This document shows positions 28,495 through 37,337 of a DNA stretch of 64,000 bases, piece by piece. The notes below the pieces were generated by a model. That model saw only the letters and a program-made list of their open reading frames with translations, was not told the origin of the DNA and made no database searches. The DNA lies in the NCBI GenBank assembly GCA_963766345.1, contig CAVXZL010000009.1, positions 1-64,000 of the forward strand. The letters are read 5' to 3'. Position numbers and translations under genes: made by a program. The stretch is from DASVFB01 sp963766345. GTDB lineage: Bacteria; Actinomycetota; Thermoleophilia; Gaiellales; Gaiellaceae. The number at the start of each line of letters is the position of its first letter. Within the stretch, counting starts at the first letter, position 1.

Positions 28495-28514
28495 TTGACT
28501 GACCAGTCAGTCAA
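28495..28514. promoter_or_regulatory. Palindromic operator, TetR-type
   Basis: TTGACTGAC (28495-28503), CA, GTCAGTCAA (28506-28514) form a 9-bp inverted repeat with a 2-bp centre. It sits in the 70-bp gap between the acyl-CoA dehydrogenase and the divergent esterase operon. Operators of this TGACTGACcaGTCAGTCA form are known for TetR-family regulators of acyl-CoA metabolism. It may control both sides. No TetR gene is visible within the window. Confidence 0.75.
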
Positions 28515-28553
28515 CAGTGTACGGCGAAACCAGGCTGCGCGGAAGCCCTGTCT

Positions 28554-29627
28554 ATGCTCCGCCCGGTGAACGTGGAGCGCCTGTCCGGCCCGCTGGTGAC
28601 CGAGGAGGCGGTCGAGTTCGAGGTCGCCGACCCCGCGCTTCGGGGCGTCGCGCTCCTCCACGAGCTGCGGCGGCCGCGCAAGGTGGAGTTCGAGCCGGAC
28701 GACAGCGTCTGGCGGCTCCGGTTCCCGCGTCCGGCCGGCGCCGACCGGCTGGAGTACCTCCTCGAGCTCACCTACCGCACCGGCCGCGTGAGCGTCGCCG
28801 CCGACCTCACCAACCCGCTGCGCGCTCCGAGCCCCTTCGGAAGAAAGAGCGTGATCGAGTTCCCGGGCTACGAGCACCCGGAGTGGGTCGGCGACGACGA
28901 AGCCGCGCCGGGAACGCTGCGCGAGCTGCCGCTCGAGACGCTCCGTCTGAGCCAGACGCTGCCGGCGCTCCTCTGGTCGGCCGCGGATACGGACCCCGAG
29001 CGGCCGCTGCCGCTGCTGCTCGTCCACGACGGGCCCGAGTACGCGGACTACTCGGCGCTCGTGCGGCTTCTCGACCACCTCGTCGACTTCGGCGAGGTGC
29101 CGGAGATGCGCGCGGCGCTCCTGCCGCCGCCCGGGGATCGCAACGAGGCGTACTCGGCGTCAGCGCGCTATGCGAACGCGCTCGCCTCCGACGTCTACCG
29201 GACGATCACGGCGCACGCGCCGACAGACCGGCCGCCGGTGCTCATGGGCGCGAGCCTCGGCGCGCTCGCGGCGCTGCACGCGCACTTCCGGACGCCCGGC
29301 TTCGTCGGCGGCCTGTTCCTGCAGTCCGGCAGCTTCTTCCGCCGCCGCTACGACCTGCACGAAGAACGGTTCGGCCGCTTCGCGCGCATCACGCGCTTCG
29401 TCGGCGAGGCGCATGGGCGCAAGGGCTTCGCCCCGCGCATCCCGACGACGATCACCTGCGGGCTCGTCGAGGAGAACCTCGAAAACAACCGCGCGCTCGC
29501 GGCCGCACTGCTTCGCCGTGGCTGGGAGGTGCGCACGTACTGGAATCGCGACGCACACAACTGGATCGCTTGGCGCGACGCGCTGCACCCGCACCTCGCG
29601 GAGCTGCTGCTCCGCGCCTGGACGTGA
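28554..29627 (+). CDS. Esterase D-like alpha/beta hydrolase with N-terminal beta domain
   Basis: The protein has 357 residues. Residues 8-120 resemble the CBM48-like beta domain that precedes enterochelin-esterase-like enzymes. The hydrolase follows: LLLVHDGPEYAD, then LMGASLGALAALHAH with nucleophile Ser234. A late Asp/Glu region (TITCGLVEENLENNR) and DAHNW give the likely base. Such enzymes cleave esters or peptidyl esters, and iron-siderophore hydrolysis is only one option. It is the first gene of a tightly overlapping three-gene operon with a second esterase and an ATP-grasp protein. ATG 28554 is used, and a GTG six codons later is possible. Confidence 0.85.
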   Translation: MLRPVNVERLSGPLVTEEAVEFEVADPALRGVALLHELRRPRKVEFEPDDSVWRLRFPRPAGADRLEYLLELTYRTGRVSVAADLTNPLRAPSPFGRKSVIEFPGYEHPEWVGDDEAAPGTLRELPLETLRLSQTLPALLWSAADTDPERPLPLLLVHDGPEYADYSALVRLLDHLVDFGEVPEMRAALLPPPGDRNEAYSASARYANALASDVYRTITAHAPTDRPPVLMGASLGALAALHAHFRTPGFVGGLFLQSGSFFRRRYDLHEERFGRFARITRFVGEAHGRKGFAPRIPTTITCGLVEENLENNRALAAALLRRGWEVRTYWNRDAHNWIAWRDALHPHLAELLLRAWT

Positions 29628-30340
29628 ACAGGCGCGACGTCGAGCTCGGCGAAGCGCGAGTCCTCGCGTACGGGCATTGGGGCCGCCCGCTGCTCGTGTT
29701 CCCTTCCGAGCTCGGCAAGCGCTGGGACTGGGAGGACAGCGGCATGATCGGCGCGCTCACGCCGTTGATCGACGACGGGCGCGTCAAGGTCTACTGCGCC
29801 GACGGCGCGGACGCGTGGACGTGGCGCGCGGACGACGTTCCGCGCGAGGAGCGTGCGCGGCGGCACGGCGAGTACGAGCGCTGGATCACGGAAACCGTCG
29901 CGCCGTTCATCCATGACGACGCCGGCAGCGAGATCATCGCCACGGGCACGAGCTTCGGCGCCTACCACGCGGCGAACTTCACGCTCAAGCATGCCGATCT
30001 CTTCCCGCTCGCGATCTGCATGAGCGGCGTGTACGACGTCTCGGTCGTCGGCTGGGGCGAGCGCGGCGACGCGGTCTATTTCAACAACCCGATGGACTAC
30101 GTCCAGCACCTGCAAGGCGACCACCTCGACTGGCTGCGCTCGCGCGCGTCGCTCCTGCTCGTCTGCGGACAGGGGCAGTGGGAGGACACGACCGGCGCGC
30201 TCGAGTCGACGAAGCGGTTCGCAGGGTTGCTCGGCGAGAAGGACGTTCCGCACGAGCTCGACCTCTGGGGACACGACGTGCCGCACGACTGGCCGTCGTG
30301 GCGCGCGCAAATCGCGCATCATCTGCCCCGCTTTGTCTGA
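29624..30340 (+). CDS. Second esterase-like alpha/beta hydrolase
   Basis: This 238-residue protein reads from GTG 29624 with a GTGA overlap of the first esterase's stop. LAYGHWGRPLLVFPSELG opens the fold. EIIATGTSFGAYHAANF carries nucleophile Ser110 and LLLVCGQGQWED a candidate acidic residue. DLWGHDVPHDWPSW holds His. It lacks the N-terminal beta domain of its neighbour and is only distantly related to it. The substrate is unknown. The strict overlap with the ATP-grasp gene (8 bp) argues that the three proteins act together. Confidence 0.82.
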   Translation: MNRRDVELGEARVLAYGHWGRPLLVFPSELGKRWDWEDSGMIGALTPLIDDGRVKVYCADGADAWTWRADDVPREERARRHGEYERWITETVAPFIHDDAGSEIIATGTSFGAYHAANFTLKHADLFPLAICMSGVYDVSVVGWGERGDAVYFNNPMDYVQHLQGDHLDWLRSRASLLLVCGQGQWEDTTGALESTKRFAGLLGEKDVPHELDLWGHDVPHDWPSWRAQIAHHLPRFV

Positions 30341-31571
30341 CAACACTCGCTTGATCGGCCTGCTGCTCGGCACGGAGGAGGACTGGCCGGGCGCGTTCGA
30401 GGCTCTCGTGTCGCGGCTCGGGCCGGTTGCCGGACGCACGCTCACGACGGAACGCGTCTTCAACGAGCCGTTCGACCTGCTCGCGAAGCCACGCTACTCG
30501 CTCGTCATCGACCGGCTCGCGTGGTGGTACGACCTCCCGCGCGAGTGGCTGAAGAAGATCAGCTTGATGGACGACGTCTACCTGCTGAACAACCCCTTCA
30601 CGTTCCAGGCGATGGAGAAGCACTCCGCGTACGTCGCCATGATGCGTCTCGGTCTGAAGGTGCCGGCGACGTGGATGGTGCCCCACAAGTCGCCGACGCC
30701 GATCGCGCGCTTCGACTACATGGCCGAGAAGTTCGCCGACGTCGCGTCGAAGTACAACGCGCCGTTCGACCTGCGCGAGATCGGCGACCAGATCGGCTAT
30801 CCGCTCTACATGAAGCCGTTCGACGGCGGCCAGTGGGTCGGCGTCACGCGCATCTCGAACGCAGACGAGCTGCAGGCGCGCTACGACGAGTCGGGCGAGC
30901 GCCTGATGCACCTGCAGGCCGCCGTCGACTTCGACGTCTTCGTGCGCTCGCTCTCGATCGGCGCCGAGACGATCTCGCTGCACTTCAGCCCGGACGCGCC
31001 GATGCACGAGCGCTACACGGTGAAGCACGAGTTCCTGACGCCGCGGGTCGGCAACGAGGTCGTCACGATCTCGCGGCTCGTCAACGCGTTCTTCCGCTGG
31101 GAGTTCAACTCGTGCGAGACGCTGGTGAAGGGCGGCGACGTGCATCCGATCGACTACGCGAACGCGTCGCCGGACGTGGCCTTGACGTCGCTGCACTACT
31201 ACTTCCCCTGGGCGATGAAGACGCTCGTCAAGTGGTGCGCCTTCTGCGTCGCGACCGACCGGCGCATGCGCATCTCGCAGAACACGCGCGACTACTTCGC
31301 GGTCGGCGACCGCGACGATCTGTCGTACGAGGAAAAGCTGGCCGAATATCGCAAGCTGGCGGACACGTTCCTGCAGGTCGCGGAGTACGAGGAGTTCTGC
31401 GCGAAGCACCTCGAACACGTCGACGAGCTCGCGCCCGAGTACTTCGCGTCGCCGGAGTTCGACGGGCTGCTCGTCGCGACCGTGACGTCGCTGTTCCCCG
31501 CGCATGAGCACGAAGCGATGATCGAGCGGCACCGCGGCCTCGTCGGCGCCTGGGTCTCCGACCAGCGCTAG
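30333..31571 (+). CDS. ATP-grasp superfamily ligase of unknown substrate
   Basis: The 412-residue protein reads from TTG 30333, which overlaps the previous stop. Residues 1-110 form a pre-ATP-grasp-like domain. The ATP-grasp core then shows IGYPLYMKPFDGG with the nucleotide-binding Lys161, the RFDYMAEKF lead-in, WEFNSCETLVKGGD with Glu257 and HPIDYANASPD with Asp274/Asn277 as metal ligands. This pattern fits a carboxylate-amine (peptide or amide) ligase of RimK style. With two esterases upstream, the operon could make and trim a small amide or peptide. The product is not predictable from sequence. Confidence 0.75.
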   Translation: MSDNTRLIGLLLGTEEDWPGAFEALVSRLGPVAGRTLTTERVFNEPFDLLAKPRYSLVIDRLAWWYDLPREWLKKISLMDDVYLLNNPFTFQAMEKHSAYVAMMRLGLKVPATWMVPHKSPTPIARFDYMAEKFADVASKYNAPFDLREIGDQIGYPLYMKPFDGGQWVGVTRISNADELQARYDESGERLMHLQAAVDFDVFVRSLSIGAETISLHFSPDAPMHERYTVKHEFLTPRVGNEVVTISRLVNAFFRWEFNSCETLVKGGDVHPIDYANASPDVALTSLHYYFPWAMKTLVKWCAFCVATDRRMRISQNTRDYFAVGDRDDLSYEEKLAEYRKLADTFLQVAEYEEFCAKHLEHVDELAPEYFASPEFDGLLVATVTSLFPAHEHEAMIERHRGLVGAWVSDQR

Positions 31572-31642
31572 CGCGCTCGCCACGTGCGGCCGCCGTCGTG
31601 CGTTACGAACAGGCGGCTGCTGCGACGAAGCCGACCATGCAG
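31568..31642 (-). pseudogene. Possible C-terminal remnant of a BNR-repeat protein
   Basis: On the minus strand the frame reads SSRLFVTHDGGRTWRAR and then TAG. THDGGRTW is exactly the BNR (Asp-box) pattern that often ends such beta-propellers. No start or preceding repeat is found upstream, and the acyl-CoA dehydrogenase begins at 31679 on the other strand. It may be the last scrap of a deleted gene. A chance match is possible, because only one motif remains. Confidence 0.25.
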
Positions 31643-31678
31643 GCGGCGATTGTCGCAGTCGGCGGCTAGTCTCACGAT

Positions 31679-32863
<1,185 letters not shown>

Positions 32864-32950
32864 ACGCTCAGACTCGCGTTACCGATTCGGCGCAGTGTCG
32901 TCACACGACGGATCGAGACGCCTGTGCGCATTTGTGTACATAGGCATCAG

Positions 32951-33145
32951 ATGAGTCATCGCCTCAACATCACGATCTCCGCAGACCAATACGCGTTCCT
33001 CAGCAACGAGGCCGACCGATCGAGCCTCTCCATCGCCGAGCTCGTCCGCCGCGCGATCGACACCGTGTTCGGACCGCACGGCGAGCGGAAGATCGTCCTG
33101 ATCAGCCACTCGACCGGACGACGTCCCGGCCGGCACATCGCCTGA
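32951..33145 (+). CDS. Ribbon-helix-helix protein
   Basis: This 64-residue protein begins with the RHH ribbon RLNITISADQYAFL and continues with the helix-turn-helix part SSLSIAELVRRAIDTVF, followed by a basic tail (STGRRPGRHIA). RHH proteins bind DNA as dimers and commonly regulate small operons or act as antitoxins. No toxin gene is adjacent, so a simple regulator is more likely. ATG 32951 is chosen because the ribbon starts five residues later. A TACATA box at 32937-32942 sits 8 nt before it. Confidence 0.75.
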   Translation: MSHRLNITISADQYAFLSNEADRSSLSIAELVRRAIDTVFGPHGERKIVLISHSTGRRPGRHIA

Positions 33146-33191
33146 AGCGTCTACGCCAATTCGGTCGCGGCCGCTGTGGGTACCTCGCGTC

Positions 33192-33576
33192 TCAACCTCG
33201 ACGCGCGTACAGCACGAGACCGCCGAGACCCGCGAGCGTGGGCGACAGCCCCGCGCCGAGAAGCGCAGTCAGAACGAGGATCGCCGCCGTACCCGACGTG
33301 AACGCGAGCGCGCACGCAACGACCGCCTGCGCGAGCGCGTGACCAACAACACGCGCCGCGGCTCGCGCCGATCGACGAGCAGCCCCGCCGGCGCGGCAAG
33401 GAAGAACATCGGCGACCACAGCGCGACGAACATCACCGCGGCGACGAGCGCCGAGCCGGTCGCTCCTGCAGATGCAGCGCGATCGGAACCACCGCCAGGA
33501 CGTCGCCGAACATCGAGATGCCGACCGCCGCGACGAGAAGGTAGAGCCGCTGCCCTCGCACGTTCGTCAGTCCCAC
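33192..33576 (-). pseudogene. Decayed MFS transporter (N-terminal half, frameshifted)
   Basis: Three pieces in successive frames read as one MFS N-terminus. They are GQRLYLLVAAVGISMFGDVL from GTG 33576, then GSALVAAVMFVALWSPMFFL and AGLLVDRREPRRVLLV, then ALAQAVVACALAFTSG and ILVLTALLGAGLSPTLAGLG before a stop at 33192. The DRREPRR segment is the usual cytoplasmic loop between helices 2 and 3. Two frameshifts and loss of the whole C-terminal half show a dead gene. It lies between the RHH regulator and the P-loop kinase. Confidence 0.7.
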
Positions 33577-33620
33577 GTCGGACAGAGACGTTACTCCCGC
33601 CGCACGCTAGGTTCGACCCC

Positions 33621-34172
33621 GTGGGCCGCCGCATCAACGTCGCCGGCATCTCCGGGTCGGGCAAGACGACGACGAGCCGCGCGATTGCAGCGCGCCTCGA
33701 CGTCCCGCACGTCGAGCTCGACGCGCTCTTCCACGGGCCGAACTGGAGCGCGCCGCCTCGGGACGAGTTCCAGCGGCGAGTGTCCGCGACGCTCGACGCA
33801 CTCGACGGCTGGGTCGCCGACGGCAACTACAGCGGCTCGCTCGGCGGGCTCGTGCTCGAGCGCGCGGAGCTGCTCGTCTGGCTCGACCTGCCGCTGCACG
33901 TCTGTCTACGCCGCATCTGGAGGAGGACGTGGCGGCGCATCCGAACGCGCGAGGAGCTCTGGGAGGCGAAGAATCGCGAGACGCTCCGCAACGCGTTCTT
34001 CTCGCGCGACTCGCTGTTCGTCTGGACGCTGAAGGCGCATTTCCGCCACGGCCGCGAATGGCCCGCACGCTTTGCCGCGCACCCTCACGTCGAGGTCGTC
34101 CGCCTGCGAGCCCAGCGCGACGTCGATCGCTGGCTCGCGGCGCTACCCGAGCGTCACTCGCCGTCCCAGTAG
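33621..34172 (+). CDS. P-loop NTPase / adenylate kinase-like (FlaR-type) protein
   Basis: This 183-residue protein has the Walker A GISGSGKTT near the N-terminus, then a lid region HVELDALFHGPNW and WVADGNYSG. LVWLDLPLHVCLRRI carries the Walker B-like strand. The overall pattern matches the DNA topology-modulation/FlaR-type kinase family, a relative of adenylate kinases. Its phosphate acceptor is unknown. Start GTG 33621 is 45 bp from the dead MFS gene. It converges with the cupin gene and overlaps its end by 19 bp. Confidence 0.75.
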   Translation: MGRRINVAGISGSGKTTTSRAIAARLDVPHVELDALFHGPNWSAPPRDEFQRRVSATLDALDGWVADGNYSGSLGGLVLERAELLVWLDLPLHVCLRRIWRRTWRRIRTREELWEAKNRETLRNAFFSRDSLFVWTLKAHFRHGREWPARFAAHPHVEVVRLRAQRDVDRWLAALPERHSPSQ

Positions 34173-34618
34173 TCGAGCTTGGGCTCGTCGCGCACGAGCC
34201 CGACGTAGCCGTCCTGCCGAGTCCAGAGACCGACCTTGCCGCTGTCGGGATACGCAACCACGGCGAACGGCGACTTCGACGCGAAGATCACGACGCGGAC
34301 GACCTCGTCGGTCGCGTTCGTCACCTTGTGAGCGCCGGCCGGCCCCTCGGGGAAGACGGCGACGTCGCCCGGCTCCAGCTGACGCTCGCCTTCGGGCGTC
34401 CGCAGCGACGGACGCCCCGCCACCACGAGGAGCCACTCCTCCGAGCCGTGCTCGTAGTGATACGGCCACGTCGACTCGCCCGGCGGCAACTCGTAGAGGC
34501 TCCCGCCCAGCAACGCTCCTCCCAAACGAGGCCCGATCGCCGCGACGCGATGCCGGTAGCGGTCGCGCTCCTGCTCGTTGTCCCACTCGTGCTCGGCGAA
34601 GAGGTTGAAGACGTCCAC
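34154..34618 (-). CDS. Cupin-domain protein
   Basis: This 154-residue single-domain cupin has the metal-binding motif 1 around WPYHYEHGSEEWLLVVAG (two His, one Glu) and motif 2 PGDVAVFPEGPAGAHKV. It may bind a metal and a small molecule. Redox, isomerase and storage roles are all possible. The start is GTG 34618. The end overlaps the P-loop kinase by 19 bp on the opposite strand, and its start is close to a divergent secreted protein gene. Confidence 0.8.
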   Translation of the reverse strand: MDVFNLFAEHEWDNEQERDRYRHRVAAIGPRLGGALLGGSLYELPPGESTWPYHYEHGSEEWLLVVAGRPSLRTPEGERQLEPGDVAVFPEGPAGAHKVTNATDEVVRVVIFASKSPFAVVAYPDSGKVGLWTRQDGYVGLVRDEPKLDYWDGE

Positions 34619-34642
34619 GCTCGGATTCTCTATCTTCGACGC

Positions 34643-35101
34643 GTGGCTCTGCTCGCCGTCGCGCTCGCCCTCGCCTTGCCGCAGCACGGCGTCCTCGTTC
34701 CGGGACGCAGCCTCGGCGGCATCCGACTCGGCATGACGCAAACGCAGGTCGAGAGAGCTTGGGGCACGAACTACGCCCGCTGCCGGAACTGCACGCGGAC
34801 GACGTGGTACTTCAACTACGAGAAGTTCCACGCCGAGGGCGCCGCCGTTCGTTTCCGCAAGGGCCGCGTCGACGCCGTCTGGACGCTGTGGAAGCCGGAG
34901 GGCTGGCGCGCGGGCGGGCTGACCCTCGGCGCACCCGCGCCGGCGATCACCGGTCGTTACGGCGCACTCGTGACCATTCCGTGCGGCTCGTACGAGGCGC
35001 GCGTCCTCACGCGCGGCGCAGTGACGACGACCTACTACGTGTACGGCGGAAAGCTCTGGGGCTTCGGGCTCAACCGCTCTGGAGGCTCGCCCTGTCACTA
35101 G
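34643..35101 (+). CDS. Secreted protein of unknown function
   Basis: This 152-residue protein from GTG 34643 starts with a short signal-like stretch (LLAVALALALPQHG). It then has GRSLGGIRLGMTQTQVERAWG, which resembles the loop that begins SmpA/OmlA-like beta-sheet proteins, and a cysteine pair CRNC. The C-terminal part is rich in Gly and aromatics (VYGGKLWGFGLNRSG). Related secreted proteins occur in Thermoleophilia but have no known role. The last 32 bp overlap the end of the MFS gene on the other strand. Confidence 0.7.
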   Translation: MALLAVALALALPQHGVLVPGRSLGGIRLGMTQTQVERAWGTNYARCRNCTRTTWYFNYEKFHAEGAAVRFRKGRVDAVWTLWKPEGWRAGGLTLGAPAPAITGRYGALVTIPCGSYEARVLTRGAVTTTYYVYGGKLWGFGLNRSGGSPCH

Positions 35102-36347
35102 CACTCCGCTCGACGCAGTAGAGCTTCCGCACGAGCGGAATCACGGCGATGATCGGCACCGAGAGCAGCGGCCACAACAACTGGTAGCCGTCAGTCGATT
35201 CGAAGTAGCGGCCGAAGATGTCCATCGCCGCGCCGGCCGCGATCGGGCCGATGATCAGGCCGAAGCCCTTCGTCGTCGTTGCGAGGCCCGAGATCGTGCC
35301 GCGGTTCGCCGGCGGCGTCAGCTTGAACAGCAGCCCCCACGCGAGCGTCATGACCGCGCCGCCGGCGACCGCGACGGGGAAGATGAGCGCCAGGTACCAG
35401 TCGTGCCACTGCTGCGCGAGGCCCGCCACGAGCATCCCGCCGCCGTAGAGGAACGAGCAGTAGTAGATGACACGCGCGAGCCCGAGGCGGTCGCCGATCC
35501 AACCCGCCCACGCCGCCGCGACGACGTAGCCGCCTGCGACCGTCGCGAGCACCGCCGTGCTGATGCCGACGGACTCGCCCAACCCCTGCGTGATGTAGAG
35601 GACGACGAAGAACCGCGCGCCCGCGAACGTCCCCTCCCACGCGGAGTTGCAGACGAGGAAGCGCCGCACCTCCCGCTCGGTCCGCAGGATGCGCAGGCTG
35701 TGCGCGACGTAGGCACGCACGCCCTCGAAGACGCGGTTCGTCGCGGCCGGCGGCTCGCGGACGAAGACGATCGCGGCGCCGCACGCGGCGACCGTTCCGA
35801 ACGCGGTGATCAGGAACGGCGCCGGGTGCCACACGTCGAAGAGGAGCCCGCCGCCGATCAGGCCGACGCCTATCGCGACCCCGCGCAGGAGGTGCTGCAC
35901 GCCCTGCGCGCGGCCGTACTGCGACTGCGGCAGGAGATCCGGGTACAGGCCGCGGTACGGCGGCTCGTAGAGGTAGTACGCGAAGAAGAACCCGAGCAGG
36001 ATGAGCGTCATCAGCCACAGGCTCGGCATGAACGCCACGAGCGCGAGGCAGAAGCCCATCGGCCCGAGCCCGACGAGCATGAACGGGCGGCGCCGGCCCA
36101 TCGGCGTCTGGAACGTGTCGCTCCACGGCCCGATGACGAGCGGGAGCGTCAGCGCGAACAACCCTTCGGAGCCGAGGATCACGGCGATGAGCGTCCGCGA
36201 GTCCGTGAACTTCTCGAGCACCGGGGGTAGGTACGCCGACGTCGTCGTCAGCGAGAGCGCGAGCCCGAACGCGCCGAGACCGAGCGCCCACGGGAGGGCG
36301 CGGCGACGCTGGGGCAGCGGGACGATGCTCGCGGGGAGCGTCGACAT
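35070..36347 (-). CDS. MFS transporter, SLC45/GPH-like
   Basis: This 425-residue protein has about 12 TM helices. The loop PWSDTFQTPMGRRRPFMLVG is a strong MFS signature, and YLYEPPYRGLYPDLLPQSQYGRA is seen in sugar:cation symporters of the SLC45/GPH branch. It may import a sugar or drug, but specificity cannot be read. Start ATG 36347 is in an intergenic region with a TATAGG box at 36359-36364 that could serve the divergent CoA-transferase gene. Confidence 0.82.
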   Translation of the reverse strand: MSTLPASIVPLPQRRRALPWALGLGAFGLALSLTTTSAYLPPVLEKFTDSRTLIAVILGSEGLFALTLPLVIGPWSDTFQTPMGRRRPFMLVGLGPMGFCLALVAFMPSLWLMTLILLGFFFAYYLYEPPYRGLYPDLLPQSQYGRAQGVQHLLRGVAIGVGLIGGGLLFDVWHPAPFLITAFGTVAACGAAIVFVREPPAATNRVFEGVRAYVAHSLRILRTEREVRRFLVCNSAWEGTFAGARFFVVLYITQGLGESVGISTAVLATVAGGYVVAAAWAGWIGDRLGLARVIYYCSFLYGGGMLVAGLAQQWHDWYLALIFPVAVAGGAVMTLAWGLLFKLTPPANRGTISGLATTTKGFGLIIGPIAAGAAMDIFGRYFESTDGYQLLWPLLSVPIIAVIPLVRKLYCVERSASDRASLQSG

Positions 36348-36375
36348 CGCGTCACTTGTATAGGTTCGAGCGGTC

Positions 36376-37326
36376 GTGGCGCCACGGAGCCCACCACTCA
36401 CGGGTCTGCTCGTCGTCGACCTCACGCGCTACCTGCCGGGTGCGTATGCGAGCCGCGAGCTGCTGCGGCTCGGCGCGCGTGTCGTTCGGATCGAGCCGCC
36501 GGAGGGCGACCCGCTGCGCGACACCGCGCGGGCGTGGCACGACGCGCTCAACGCCGGCAAGGAGTCCGTGGTCTGCGACCTCAAGCGCGGGGACGGACTG
36601 GCGCTTGCACGCGGCTTGCTCGCGCGCGCGGACGTCGTCCTCGAGGGCTTTCGCCCGGGCGTCGTCGAGCGACTCGGCGTCGGGCCGGAGGACACGCGCG
36701 CCGACGCCGTCTACTGCTCGATCACGGGCTTCGGGCTCGGAGGGCGTCACGAGCAGCGTGCCGGTCACGACCTCAACTACCTCGGCTGGGCCGGCGCGCT
36801 CGCCGACACGACGCCCGCACTGCCGCCGCTGCAGATTGCGGACCTCGCCGCAGGCGCGCTCGGAGCGGTGACGCAGATCCTCGCGGCGCTCGTCGCCGGA
36901 GGAGGCGCACGCATCACCGTCTCGATGACGCACCGCTCCCACGACCTCGTCGCGCACCGCGTCGGCGGCGATCCGATCCCGAAGCTGCTCACGGGCGGCG
37001 TCGCCTGCTACCGCATCTACGACACCGCCGACGGGCGGCACCTGACCGTTTCCGCGCTCGAGCCGAAGTTCTGGCAGCGGCTGTGCGAGATCGTCGGGCT
37101 TCCCGAGCTGATCCCGCGCCGGTGGGAGCCTCGGCTGCCGGAGCTCGAGCAGCTGATCGCGTCGCGCCCGCTCGCCGAGTGGATCGAGGTCTTCGACGGC
37201 GAGGACGTCTGCGCGGGCCCGGTCGCGACGCTCGAGGAGGCCGCAGGCGAATTCGGGCTCGACGAGCACGCCGCGCCGCCGCGCCTCGGCGAGCACACCG
37301 ACGCATGGCGAGTCGAACTGCGTTAG
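36376..37326 (+). CDS. Class III CoA transferase (CaiB/BaiF family)
   Basis: This 316-residue protein begins with LLVVDLTRYLPGAYASREL and RLGARVVRIEPPEGDPLR, the class III CoA-transferase hallmarks. VLEGFRPGVVERLG and SITGFGLGG follow, then the catalytic Asp in AGHDLNYLGWAG. It is shorter than typical (about 400), so the C-terminal part is reduced. It moves CoA between carboxylates, for example in acid catabolism, and the substrate is unknown. The start is GTG 36376. The acyl-CoA dehydrogenases a few kb away could be functionally linked, but this is inference. Confidence 0.82.
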   Translation: MAPRSPPLTGLLVVDLTRYLPGAYASRELLRLGARVVRIEPPEGDPLRDTARAWHDALNAGKESVVCDLKRGDGLALARGLLARADVVLEGFRPGVVERLGVGPEDTRADAVYCSITGFGLGGRHEQRAGHDLNYLGWAGALADTTPALPPLQIADLAAGALGAVTQILAALVAGGGARITVSMTHRSHDLVAHRVGGDPIPKLLTGGVACYRIYDTADGRHLTVSALEPKFWQRLCEIVGLPELIPRRWEPRLPELEQLIASRPLAEWIEVFDGEDVCAGPVATLEEAAGEFGLDEHAAPPRLGEHTDAWRVELR

Positions 37327-37337
37327 CGTTCCGCGCC

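Noticed and set aside
32951..33145. Toxin-antitoxin pair with the RHH protein
   Set aside because: No toxin-sized partner ORF is adjacent. Only a decayed MFS gene follows.
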